From Anisus vortex (lineage: Eukaryota; Mollusca; Gastropoda; Planorbidae): a DNA stretch of 64,000 nt. The notes under the pieces are model-generated. The model was not told the DNA's origin, did no database searches, and was given only the letters and a program-made list of their open reading frames with translations. The translations under genes and the position numbers were made by a program. Of the stretch, positions 1 to 8,935 are shown piece by piece (the first letter of the stretch is position 1; every line of letters begins with the position of its first letter). The stretch is taken from contig OX421507.1 in the NCBI GenBank assembly GCA_949126835.1, positions 28,346,822 to 28,410,821 on the forward strand. Reading direction: 5' to 3'.

Positions 1-2
1 AG

Positions 3-920
3 TATTGGGATTTGGCAATACCATCAATTTTATTCGCATATAGAGAAACTACTCATGAATTTACAGGTTTTTCACCTTTTGAACTAATATATAGAGGTCA
101 TTCAAGAGGTCAGCTTGAGAGAATTGATGCAAAAATAAAATGTCACAGACATAAGAATGAGACAGAAAAAGAATTTTGGAAGGATTATTTTTCTAATGAT
201 AAATCTGTGGTAGATTGGAAATTGGACAAAATTAATCTTGAGAGAAAAGAAGAGGAAAGAGAAAAAAATTGTCCATTAAATAAAATGAAGCTAGGGATGA
301 AAATCATGGAGTTAAATAATGAAGATATTTTATGTGATAATGTTGTTGATGTAGTTAAGAAGGATGATATAGAAAATGAAAAATCAAAAATCTTAAGTGA
401 AGAACCTAAAGTCATATTGGAAGAATCTAAGAGCTTAGATTATATTTGTAGGAGTATATTGGATGAACCAAAGAATATTAGTGAAGAGCCAAAGGAGATA
501 GTTGAAGAAGAACAGGTTACATTTAAAATATTAGACTTAAAGGTCATAAGAGAAGTTAGGATACAAATAGAAGAGGCACATATTAGAAAAGAGTCAGTGA
601 TTACTATGAAGGAGTCATTGGAAATGATAGATAAGAATATAGTTCATGCAATGATTGAGAAAGAGAAACACTTAGAAATGAGTGATGTGCATAATGAATT
701 TAATGATAAGTGTATATTGGATCATGTTGATACAAGGGTATTAAAAGTTAATTCAGTACAGGACAATGTACTAAAGGATTGTCAGAAGGACAATATGGGA
801 ATTGATGATTGTCAGATGGGAGAAATGGCAATTATAGATAATCAGGATATGTTATGTGAAGATTGTCATAAGATGATTTTAAGTTGTTGTGTAGAGAGTG
901 TTTTGAGAAAAATGAAGTGA
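3..920 (+). CDS. Integrase C-terminal part with acidic extension (element A, 5'-partial)
   Basis: The frame is already open at base 3, before the first ATG-like codon, so this is the continuation of a larger pol ORF. The first ~35 codons hold the end of a retroviral-type integrase core: the FAYRE block followed by the FSPFELIY block that closes the core in gypsy integrases. The HHCC zinc domain and the DDE residues lie upstream of the window. From about residue 45 the protein becomes highly charged and acidic (repeated EEPK-type phrases, many Glu, Lys and Asp) with no domain I recognise. This could be a degenerate linker or tail. The gene would join viral DNA to the host genome. The frame closes with TGA at 918-920, where a second frame overlaps. 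Integrase assignment is firm; the acidic tail's role is unknown. Confidence 0.7.
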   Translation, partial: YWDLAIPSILFAYRETTHEFTGFSPFELIYRGHSRGQLERIDAKIKCHRHKNETEKEFWKDYFSNDKSVVDWKLDKINLERKEEEREKNCPLNKMKLGMKIMELNNEDILCDNVVDVVKKDDIENEKSKILSEEPKVILEESKSLDYICRSILDEPKNISEEPKEIVEEEQVTFKILDLKVIREVRIQIEEAHIRKESVITMKESLEMIDKNIVHAMIEKEKHLEMSDVHNEFNDKCILDHVDTRVLKVNSVQDNVLKDCQKDNMGIDDCQMGEMAIIDNQDMLCEDCHKMILSCCVESVLRKMK

Positions 921-1219
921 AGTTTGTGGTGATGGAGACAAATGAAAAAAAGAAAGTGATGGAAATAGCTAAAGGTGAAGAAAACATATGCTGTGAATTA
1001 GTTTTATTACAAAGAGAAAAAAATGTAAGTGGTATACTGGAGAGTAATTGTGGGAGTTTGATTAAGATTATGTCAGAGAAGGGTAGTAGAAGAATGAAGG
1101 TGAGTCAGGAACTGGTTAGGTTTACATCTTGTAGTATCAGTAAAAATACTATAGGAGTTGGTGAGGATTATTTGTTTAAATCTGATAGACCTAAGGTTTT
1201 TGTAAGAAAAAAATGGTAA
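884..1219 (+). CDS. Unrecognised 111-aa ORF, probable frameshifted continuation of element A pol
   Basis: This ORF overlaps the end of the preceding one by 37 bases in another frame. It has the same Lys/Glu-rich composition, suggesting that one indel near 884-920 split a single ORF. Its C-terminus (YLFKSDRPKVFVRKKW) is basic and lies where integrase-tail sequences end in related elements. No domain can be named. It could equally be a chance open frame in a purine-rich stretch. Confidence 0.35.
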   Translation: MLCRECFEKNEVKFVVMETNEKKKVMEIAKGEENICCELVLLQREKNVSGILESNCGSLIKIMSEKGSRRMKVSQELVRFTSCSISKNTIGVGEDYLFKSDRPKVFVRKKW

Positions 1220-1450
1220 TTTTTGAATTATTATTTCAGAGGATTTACTTAGTTTTGACTATGCATTAAAATGGTTTATGGTGAATGGATTTGTGGTATA
1301 ATTATAACTTGGGAAAATATATATATTCTAGTTTTGTAGTGGTGAGGAACAGGAATTGAGAATATATTTTTTTTTTGGGTTGATACAATACTATAAATTT
1401 GGTATATTGTGTGAATAGTAAATGGAAAACACTCATGGTTTAAAGTGGTG

Positions 1451-1492
1451 GATAATATATTGGCTGATTTGTTGTCTAGATGTGGTGTTTAA
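1451..1492 (+). pseudogene. RNase H C-terminal tail remnant (element A)
   Basis: Fourteen codons read DNILADLLSRCGV then stop. This matches the closing motif of gypsy RNase H domains (D-N-x-x-A/P-D-x-L-S-R), and elements B and D end their RNase H with NHIPDILSR and NHLPDVLSR. The reading frame is closed a short way upstream by TGA (near 1411), and no RT motifs lie between here and the integrase. I infer that RT and most of RNase H were deleted. A match this short could be chance. Confidence 0.45.
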
Positions 1493-2652
1493 GGTGTGCT
1501 GTTTGATACGTAATCACCAGTTGGAACGCGGTTAAAATTATTTTTCATGTAAATATAAAGTATAGATACGGTGTTAATGAAATATTGATTTTTTTCCAAA
1601 GGTTCTGGACGAGAAATGGTTCTACAACTGAAGCACGGTGATTCAAGCACAACGTACCATTTGTAAGTGAGAGATGTTCTATCACGTCCTCACATTATCG
1701 TGAACGGTTTTTATGTACACCATTTCAAACGCAAACATGAAGACATCACATGATGAGTACATTTATGGTGCTAACATAGAATCGAGGTCATGTCATCGCT
1801 ATATCAAGGTATTTTGACATTATCAACATAGATTCGAGGTCATGTCATCGCTATATCAAGGTATATTGACATTATCAACATGGAATCGAGGTCATGTCAT
1901 CGCTATATCAAGGTATATTGACATTATCAACATAGAATCGAGGTCATGTCGTTGCATTATTGAGGTACATTTACATTGTCAACGCGGAATGAAGGTCATG
2001 TCATCAACATATGGAGGAATCAACAAATTAACACTTTGAGAATAACATGGTACATTATTTTGGATTTATGACCAATGTCAACACTATATTGCTTATAGAC
2101 AGACAGCTCGTGGAAGTATTCAATGGTAAATTCTAGAGATGTGTCTATGAACAATGCATTGTGATTATTGTTGTGACATTATTGGAACTATTTTGTCAAG
2201 GTGTTGAAACTCTACAGGATGGATAATCTACAAAGGACTTAAGAAATATTCAATGAATGAGTTGTTGGACGTTCAGAAGAGGAAGGTTGCAATGATATTA
2301 CATGGACCAGTATGAACTGTTGTGTTTTCGGATTTGATGATTTGGTTGGTGTATTTCATTAATACAGGACATTATGAAACATTATGGACATAGATATTAG
2401 TGTTATTAGTTATTGATTAATATTGGTTAATATTTATTAATGAAATCGTTGGTTTGTTAAATGTTATTTGTGTTGCATAACATGTTTTTAACATGCATGA
2501 TAAGATAATTATGATTATTTATATAATTATATAATTAAAGACATAGGATTAAAGAAATATATATTTTATGAATGTATTTGACGGAAATAAGGATTTTTTT
2601 ATTTATTTTTTTTAGAAATGTGTATGACAAATTTAAAGGGTCGATGGGGGAA
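1493..2652 (+). other. Non-coding 3' region of element A
   Basis: AT-rich, with no ORF worth calling. It contains the 52-bp minisatellite listed separately. It ends in a purine-rich stretch (GGGTCGATGGGGGAA, 2638-2652) directly before the LTR, which is the likely polypurine tract for plus-strand priming. Confidence 0.6.
1773..2032 (+). repeat. 52-bp minisatellite, five units
   Basis: Units start at 1773, 1825, 1877, 1929 and 1981, each exactly 52 bases apart. The word GAGGTCATGTCATCGCTATA is shared by the first three; the fourth and fifth are diverged. The array sits inside the element's untranslated 3' region. A 65-aa frame crosses it, but 52 is not a multiple of 3 and the composition is not protein-like. 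Confidence 0.9.
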
Positions 2653-3016
2653 TGTGAGGATTTAAAATATATATATAGTTGTTTTAGTGGGACATAATTT
2701 GTATAATCTCTAACCCGATGTTAATGTATGGAATAAACGAGTGACGTTTTACGATAGAAACAATGACGTAGCAGTTAGATTGAACGGAGCGTAGATTGGG
2801 ATATAACGACAGACGACCTTAGAATTTGGTAGTGGCAAGACGTGTTTAGACTAGGCTATAGAAACTGTAGTGTATTTGAATTCATCTTGTACATAAATTG
2901 TATTAAATATTGAGTTCTCATTTTACTACAAGCCGGCAGTTTGTTTATTGATTATTACTATATAATGTGATCTCCCTGAGAGTTGTATACATAGTATTTA
3001 CAAAATAACGGTCACA
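2653..3016 (+). repeat. 3' LTR of element A (364 bp)
   Basis: It begins TGTGA right after a polypurine tract and ends TCACA, a perfect 5-bp terminal inverted repeat. AATAAA-like sequence occurs inside (GGAATAAACG near 2730). No second copy is in the window, so the boundaries rest on the terminal repeat and polypurine tract alone. Confidence 0.7.
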
Positions 3017-3159
3017 CTAACCAAATGTTTTAATTGTTTAATGGATTGACGTCACTATTGAGAATAACCTTTAATAGGCGACTGTATACACTTATAAATT
3101 AAATGATACGAATGATAAAAAAACCGTTTAAGCCTATACATGATTACTTTCTAATACCG
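3017..3159. other. Short host spacer between elements A and B
   Basis: AT-rich sequence with no ORF and no repeat matched elsewhere in the window. It ends CTAATACCG, resembling the TAATACC at the end of the ~333-bp repeat copies beyond element B. Element B therefore probably landed at the edge of such a repeat. Confidence 0.4.
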
Positions 3160-3164
3160 GGTAC
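3160..3164 (+). repeat. Target site duplication, 5' side of element B
   Basis: GGTAC immediately before the 5' LTR is repeated immediately after the 3' LTR at 11229-11233. A 5-bp duplication is normal for Ty3/gypsy integrase. Confidence 0.9.
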
Positions 3165-3668
3165 TGTCAGTGATTAAATTAATATGATCAAGGGGAAGCA
3201 AAACAAACAATAGTTTGTGTCTTTTTTTAGGTTACATCTCTTTGACCATATTGATAGTGTGTGTACTGTTTAGAAGAATCTAGAAAGTGTGAACTCTGCA
3301 TGCTTTTTAGTGAGACATGACATTTATGACTTTGACTTGGTCAAGTGATTTTGAGAGGAGAGGGCAGTGTGTGCAACGAGCTCTTGTGAGATAGGAGCTG
3401 TATTTTTATGTGGAGATTTTGTAATGGATATAATATTAGAGATCTCTGTGAATCTTTTCTGTAAATTCTATTATGTAAATTGCAATGATATTGAGTGAAT
3501 ATATATCTATATCAATGTGCATGGATATTCACATGAATTGTGAGGAGATAAAAATATATGTGTGTGAATAAACTTATCATTTACTGTTCTGGAGTGTTTA
3601 GTACTTTTATGAACGCCTCGAAGATATGTGTGAGTGAATGATACACGTACAGAAACATACAACTTACA
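3165..3668 (+). repeat. 5' LTR of element B (504 bp)
   Basis: Starts TGTCAGTG and ends ACTTACA, matching 10729-11228 almost throughout. It contains AATAAA at about 3568 (GAATAAACTT), a likely polyadenylation signal. The start is fixed because the two copies differ just upstream of TGTCAG (AC against TG). Confidence 0.93.
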
Positions 3669-3670
3669 AC

Positions 3671-3683
3671 TGGTGGAACGCGG
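3671..3683 (+). promoter_or_regulatory. Candidate primer-binding site of element B
   Basis: TGGTGGAACGCGG lies two bases after the 5' LTR and starts with TGG, as expected for pairing with a tRNA CCA end. I could not match the remainder to a particular tRNA from memory. Confidence 0.5.
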
Positions 3684-3987
3684 AAACTACCATAAAAAAA
3701 AAAAAAAAAAAACTTTGGCAAGTACTAAAAATCAAAATTTTCGTTCGTCGTACAATACTTTCTATGCAGTGGAGGCCCAGGGCATGAAGAATTTGCCGAC
3801 CCTCAAAACTTTAATATCAGTATATACTTGAATTGCGTGTAAACACTAGTACTACATAACAAAGTACTACTAAAGCAAAGACCAATAATACTATGAACTC
3901 AACATCTCAAATATAAAGTTTTGTCAACGGAAAACATTTTTGACATTTTTAGATAATTTTGACTTGATTTAATTTCCTAATGGATTC

Positions 3988-4056
3988 AAAATGGCGGCGC
4001 ACCTTGGTTCTTCAACCTTGAACTTAGAATAATTATTGTTGATTCAAAATGGCGGC
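3988..4056 (+). promoter_or_regulatory. Two YY1-like sites in the leader of element B
   Basis: AAAATGGCGGC occurs at 3988-3998 and again at 4046-4056, each preceded by GATTC, so a ~58-bp segment was duplicated. The core AANATGGCGGC fits the animal YY1 consensus, and YY1 sites are known in leaders of animal retroelements. Binding here is inferred. Confidence 0.45.
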
Positions 4057-4402
4057 ACACTGTTGTCAATCACCTTCGTTCTTCAAATATTATACAGTAT
4101 CAGTGAACTTTAAATAACTATTGTTGAACTTTATCAACTTTATCAACTTTGACTAATTATTTTATTGTGCATATACATCCCGACGTGACATTGAATGTCA
4201 GTTAACAGATTAGCCGGAAGTCAGATGTAAAGATCTTGTGATACATAGTACCTATTTTATATATCCAGTTCCCCATCGGAGATGGCAGATTTCACGTGAA
4301 GTGAAGACAGATCACACAATTGTCATAGTGTGCCTACCGTATGCTAGTCATACATGGATATGTAAAACTTTCAGACTCATCATAGTCGGAATATTGTGTT
4401 AA

Positions 4403-4490
4403 CATTACATCAAGGCATTGAAGAAACTGACACTGATCGTTACTATCATTACATCAAGTCATTGAAGAAACTGACACTGATCGGTACTAT
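4403..4490 (+). repeat. 44-bp tandem duplication in the leader
   Basis: Two adjacent copies begin CATTACATCAAG at 4403 and 4447 and share GAAACTGACACTGATCG, differing at only a few bases. Confidence 0.85.
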
Positions 4491-5473
4491 CTTTTCTTTC
4501 TTATGTGTAATTACTGCCTTTCTTTATTAGTAATTACTTTGTTACATACGATAATTTCATGTTATATGTATACATTATATATGTGTGGGAGGTTGGAGGT
4601 AGTCTATGTTAAGACCTCAATACTTTTACTTCTGTCTATACTCTAATTCTGTTTCTTTTCGAGGTTTTAATGTAGATGATTCTCTAGGGATATTTGTTTT
4701 ATTTACAAATATATTCGTTAGCTGTGTAAGTCTTGTTTGTGATCGTAAATAATTGTTGTATTGTTATTAAAACATCATATTATTTGGTCAATGTTTATAT
4801 ATTGTAATTCTATTGTTGAATTCCTCTATTGTCTATTTAAAGCAGCAATTATTTTGTTTTTTGTGTTCATATGCATTATTTGTAAAGTAGCATGACAGGG
4901 TATTTACAATAATGTATTATGCAAATAACTTTGGAGTACTGTAAATAATATAATTAATTTTTGAATTCTTTTAAAAGATGCAATAACATAGTTGTGAGGT
5001 AACATAATATTGCGCACATACAGATTCAATACATTGTATAAATAGTCACAAAATAAGCTTTGTAACACATAGTAAATTTTGGGGTGGTCCAGAAGTTGAA
5101 CTTTCATTTGACTCAAGTAATTCATGGTGAGTAAATAAATTATTTTATCATTGCACATTTATTGTCCTACCGCAGGAACTTAGTGTGATTAGGTCAAGAA
5201 AGAGACTAGTCATATAAGTCATCAAGCTTTGACGAACTCTATAAAAATATAAATGTGAACAAATAATCATGTAAGTCATCAAGCTTTGATTATCATTGGG
5301 TCACATTTTAGTATAACTAATATATAGAATCTGTGTTATTGATCATATCAATATATATGATTAAGTTGGCCACAGTACAAATAAATTGAATTTGTGTAAT
5401 AAATAAAACATACTTTAAAAGTTGTGTAATAACAAATACATAATAACACTGGACAAATAAGCAAATAAAAAAA

Positions 5474-6685
5474 ATGGCTTCGTTTGAAACTAATGCACAA
5501 ATGTATGCCAGGGCTAAAGAATTAGCTATGGAATATGAAATAGAGAAAAAAGACATGATGAAATTTATCGAAGAAAAAGTTCACGCTTGGACTTTAGAAC
5601 AACAAAAACAAGAACAAAAAGATATAGAAAATAAGGAAAGAGATAGAAAAGCTGAAGATAGAGAAATTGAAAAGTTAAGGCTAGCTCAAGTAGCTGAAGA
5701 TAGAGAAATTGAAAAATTGAAAATAGCTCAGCACACAGAATTAGAACATAAAAGGTATGAGACTGAATTAGAGTTAGGAAAAATGAAGGTCGCAGAATCT
5801 TACAATCATCATAAGGTTAATGACAAATTTAATGTACAGCCCTTTAATGGAAATGAAAATAATTTAGATAGTTTCTTATCGAATTTTGAGGACAATTGTA
5901 TAGCTAATAACTTACCAAAAGATAAATGGGCTGCTAAATTATTAGGAGCAGTTAAAGAAAAGGGGCTAAAAGCAGTAGGTGAAGGAATTGGTAGAACATA
6001 TGACCAAATAAAAACAGCAATGTTCAATTTTTATAATTTTACACCTGATCATTATAGAAAACAATTTCATAAGGTTAGACTGGAAACTAGTGACAACACT
6101 GATAGGTTCATTAATGACATAAGCCAATACCTAGAAAAATGGTTAACACTAAGTAAAGTGGACATAAATAATCCCAGACATATATTAGACATGATAATTA
6201 TTGATAAAGTTCTCACAATGGCGACTCCAGAACTATTTACATATCTTAAAGAAAGAAACATTAGAAATGTAGAAGAATTGAAAACAGCCTTAACTAATTA
6301 CAAGGACAGTCATCCTGGTGTGGCATTTAGTAAAAATGAAGATACAAATAATTTGAATGCTTTTGAAAACAACTTGAATGTTTTCAATGCATATCAAAAT
6401 CAGGACAACAGACCAAGAAACCAAAATAGGAGTAATGCTAACTATCCTTTCAGAAGACATAGTTTGTCACCCACAAGAAACACTAATTACAATAACCAAA
6501 ATAATGGTAGATTTTCAATAGAGGTAACAACAATAATAGAGGTTACTATAATAATAATAGAGGTTACTTTAAACAAACTAGAGGTAACAACAACAGAGGC
6601 TATTACAATGGCAATAATAGTAGAGGCTCTTACAATCAGTCTAGAGGCAATAGCAATGGGGTCAATGATAATTCCACATCAATAA
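5474..6685 (+). CDS. gag: Gag polyprotein of element B (capsid), frame broken before the zinc knuckle
   Basis: It would form the virus-like particle core. Residues 1-110 are a charged Glu/Lys-rich coiled coil (EDREIEKL repeats). Residues ~118-290 look like a retrotransposon capsid: FNGNENNLDSFL, then FEDNC, NNLPKDKW and the PDHYRKQF block. Residues 300-345 are Asn/Arg-rich. The start ATG at 5474 follows AAAAAA and gives the full coiled coil. The natural protein probably leaves this frame near 6500-6520. Beyond that point the listed frame gives an odd Ile/Thr/Glu repeat (EVTTIIEV), while another frame gives Arg-Gly-Asn repeats and a CCHC knuckle. The last ~55 residues are therefore probably an artefact of a 1-base deletion. 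Gag identity is inferred from capsid pattern and position, and is strong. Confidence 0.85.
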   Translation: MASFETNAQMYARAKELAMEYEIEKKDMMKFIEEKVHAWTLEQQKQEQKDIENKERDRKAEDREIEKLRLAQVAEDREIEKLKIAQHTELEHKRYETELELGKMKVAESYNHHKVNDKFNVQPFNGNENNLDSFLSNFEDNCIANNLPKDKWAAKLLGAVKEKGLKAVGEGIGRTYDQIKTAMFNFYNFTPDHYRKQFHKVRLETSDNTDRFINDISQYLEKWLTLSKVDINNPRHILDMIIIDKVLTMATPELFTYLKERNIRNVEELKTALTNYKDSHPGVAFSKNEDTNNLNAFENNLNVFNAYQNQDNRPRNQNRSNANYPFRRHSLSPTRNTNYNNQNNGRFSIEVTTIIEVTIIIIEVTLNKLEVTTTEAITMAIIVEALTISLEAIAMGSMIIPHQ

Positions 6686-6849
6686 AATGTTATAATTGTC
6701 AGGGTTATGGGCACATATCTTATGATTGTTCATCACCGTTTCAGGGCAAACAAACTGAACCTAAACAATTGTATGACAGTAACTTTTCTCAAAGTAACAA
6801 TTTTTCCACTGTAGCACCACAGTCTAATACTGGAAAAAAACTTTACTAA
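6520..6849 (+). pseudogene. gag: Gag nucleocapsid segment with CCHC zinc knuckle (shifted frame)
   Basis: In frame 1 this stretch reads RGNNNNRGYY-type repeats, then a perfect C-x2-C-x4-H-x4-C knuckle at 6688-6729 (CYNCQGYGHISYDC), and stops at TAA 6847-6849. Protease follows in the original gag frame. Two compensating 1-base changes would explain this: a loss near 6515 and a gain in the A7 run at 6834-6840. The nucleocapsid would bind RNA for packaging. Element D has its knuckle and protease in one open frame, which argues against a programmed shift. Confidence 0.75.
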
Positions 6850-6850
6850 C

Positions 6851-8935
6851 ATGCATGAAGCAGGTGGACAGTTATACTTGTTCCCTTCTTATGTTAATCA
6901 CATCCAGACCATAACATTGAGAGACACTGGATGCTCGTGTTTAATAGTACAAGCTAATCTAGTTGAGTTTGATCAATATATTGATGATATAGAAGTAATT
7001 ACCCTAGGTGATGGGAGTTCCATTACAAGCAAATGTGCAAATATTTTAATTGACACTCATTGGATCGCAGGGAAAGTAAAAGCTGTCGTAATGCCCAAAT
7101 GCACCGCTCCACTTATCATAGGTAATGCAACGAATGTTAAACCAGACAATTCAGTACACATTTTTGAAGAATTGATTAGCAATAAACTAGATATAAAAGA
7201 AATTCAGAATCCTATGGCTTTGAATGAATTCAATAATGATCCTATCAGTACACTATCTCAAAATCTATGTATTTTAAAGTCAAATAATGTTCAATCACAT
7301 GAATGGATAAATATGTTGGAAACTGTAAAGCTAAAAAGTAAAGAAAATATCTTCCATTATTGGAATGGTACTCAACAAATTGGTCAATACATAGATGATT
7401 TTGAAAATAAGTGTAATGAATTGAGTATTCCTACTGAATTGAAATCTATATTTTTGACTCAGCATGTTAGAAATCATGATAAAGCTTTAAAGATAGCAAA
7501 TGATCATTTGGATAACTATGAAAACCAAAAAGATGTCTTAAAAAAACATTTAACTGTAGCTATAAGCAAGAAAGAGACATATAAACCAGAAATAAGTAAT
7601 CAGGAAAAGAATCAGGTAGAGATGCAAACATTTGCTGAAATAAACACTGTAAAGCATAATGAAAAAACAGTGCTAGAAATGGGTAAAATAACTCATCAAT
7701 TGTTACAAGCTGAACAAAAAAAAAACAATGACTACATAAATAAATTGTTAGAAAATAAAACAAATACTAAAAAAGGTGAATTCAAACTGAATAAAGGTAT
7801 AGAAATAAAGAATGGAATAGTTATTCGATTCAATATAGATGCACAAATGCATAACAGAGAAGAGCAGATAATAGTTCCCAAGACATTAGTAAATACAATA
7901 ATTTTAGCTGGACATAGTAAACCACTAAGTGGACATTTAGGTACAGATAAGACGTACCATACAGTAAAAAGAAATTTTTGGTGGAAGGGAATGAAAAGAG
8001 ACATTCAACATCACATAAAAGAATGTTGTAATAGTTGTTTAAGAAAAAATAAGAACACATCTACTCACATAGCTCCCATTCAAGAATTTAATGTGATAGG
8101 AATACCATTTCATAAGGTTGCAATAGACATAATAGGTCCCATGACAATGACTAAAACTAATAAAAACAGATTTGCTTTAGTTATCATTGACTTAGCCACA
8201 AAATGGGTAGAGGTTATTCCACTGAAAGACATAGCATCTGAACGCATTTGTACGGCTTTGTTGTCCGTATTTACAAAGTATGGTTTTCCTAGGGACATAT
8301 TAAGTGACAATGGGACAAAGTTTGTTTCCAATTTAACTAAAGCATTCTATGAAATAACCCAGATATTTTCCACTCGATATCATCCAGAGTCCAATGGATG
8401 TGTGGAGAGATTTAACCAGACAATTAAACTAATGATACAAAAATGCTGTATAGATAAGCCTAAGGAATGGGATGTTTATTTACCTATGCTTTTGTTCGCA
8501 TATCGTAATGCTATACACCAGACAACTAATTATTCACCAATTGAATTAATGTTTGGAAGAAAAGCCAATAGTCCTTTGGACAATTTCAAAAATACAATAC
8601 TTGACAATGATGACATTGAGTATAATACAGAAGAGTATATTGAAGATTTAAAATCTCAACTTGGTTATGTAAATAAAATAGCTAATGAAAATTTAGAAAT
8701 GTCAGGACAAAAACAAAGAGAAATAAAAAACAAACATAGGTATTTGAGAACCTTAAAACCTAATGATCTAGTATTGTTTTTTTCACCAACGCCAACAAAT
8801 AGTAATAAAGAATGGCATGGTCCATATACTGTGAAGAAAATAATTAATACAGTTTTATATGAAATCTCTGTAAAAGACTATATAAGAAAATTTCATATCA
8901 ATATCATATCAATGATCTTAGAAAATATTCAGTGA
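6851..8935 (+). CDS. pol: Protease-capsid-like-integrase polyprotein (element B)
   Basis: Domains in order: aspartic protease with DTGC at residues 25-28 (LRDTGC); a capsid-like module at 171-237 starting WNGT, with FENKC and IPTEL; integrase HHCC zinc domain with His ~354 and ~361 and the CCNSC pair near 391; catalytic core with D426 (AIDIIGP), D486 (LSDNGT) and E519 (VERF); then a GPY/F-type C-terminal module (HGPYTV near 655). The core spacing is D-x32-E, three residues shorter than the D-x35-E of element D. This looks like a 9-base in-frame deletion and may impair integrase. The ATG at 6851 is only where the ORF opens, because protease is normally fused to Gag. The end is artificial: an 11-base tandem duplication (8893-8903 and 8904-8914) shifts the frame away from RT. 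Confidence 0.9.
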   Translation: MHEAGGQLYLFPSYVNHIQTITLRDTGCSCLIVQANLVEFDQYIDDIEVITLGDGSSITSKCANILIDTHWIAGKVKAVVMPKCTAPLIIGNATNVKPDNSVHIFEELISNKLDIKEIQNPMALNEFNNDPISTLSQNLCILKSNNVQSHEWINMLETVKLKSKENIFHYWNGTQQIGQYIDDFENKCNELSIPTELKSIFLTQHVRNHDKALKIANDHLDNYENQKDVLKKHLTVAISKKETYKPEISNQEKNQVEMQTFAEINTVKHNEKTVLEMGKITHQLLQAEQKKNNDYINKLLENKTNTKKGEFKLNKGIEIKNGIVIRFNIDAQMHNREEQIIVPKTLVNTIILAGHSKPLSGHLGTDKTYHTVKRNFWWKGMKRDIQHHIKECCNSCLRKNKNTSTHIAPIQEFNVIGIPFHKVAIDIIGPMTMTKTNKNRFALVIIDLATKWVEVIPLKDIASERICTALLSVFTKYGFPRDILSDNGTKFVSNLTKAFYEITQIFSTRYHPESNGCVERFNQTIKLMIQKCCIDKPKEWDVYLPMLLFAYRNAIHQTTNYSPIELMFGRKANSPLDNFKNTILDNDDIEYNTEEYIEDLKSQLGYVNKIANENLEMSGQKQREIKNKHRYLRTLKPNDLVLFFSPTPTNSNKEWHGPYTVKKIINTVLYEISVKDYIRKFHINIISMILENIQ

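Larger units (their letters stand above)
1..3016 (+). mobile_element. Element A: 3' part of a Ty3/gypsy LTR retrotransposon
   Basis: The 5' end lies outside the window. What is visible, in order, is an integrase C-terminal core, a long acidic ORF, a short RNase H-like tail, a 52-bp minisatellite, a purine-rich tract and a 3' LTR with a TGTGA/TCACA terminal inverted repeat. An RNase H-like tail downstream of integrase suggests the Gmr1-like order (INT before RT), with most of RT deleted. The target duplication cannot be checked without the 5' flank. Confidence 0.75.
3684..5473 (+). other. Long untranslated leader of element B
   Basis: About 1.8 kb without a convincing ORF. It contains a run of 19 A at 3694-3712, two copies of a phrase around ATGGCGGC (see the YY1-like sites), a 44-bp direct repeat at 4403-4490, and two copies of AGTCATCAAGCTTTGA near 5217 and 5274. 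Element D has only ~215 bp in the equivalent place. Confidence 0.7.

Noticed and set aside
1521..1531. Primer-site-like TTGGAACGCGG in element A, resembling element B's primer site
   Set aside because: No LTR end lies directly upstream and it sits just after the RNase H tail. Probably chance or shared 3' sequence.
1842..2039. 65-aa ORF over the 52-bp minisatellite
   Set aside because: The period is not a multiple of three, so the protein does not repeat in register; it is a by-product of the repeat.
3634..3831. 65-aa ORF across the LTR edge and A19 run
   Set aside because: It crosses the LTR boundary, the primer site and a homopolymer; no coding signal.
6834..6840. Programmed -1 frameshift at the A7 run
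   Set aside because: Protease is in the +1 frame relative to the knuckle, so a -1 slip gives the wrong frame. Element D needs no shift.
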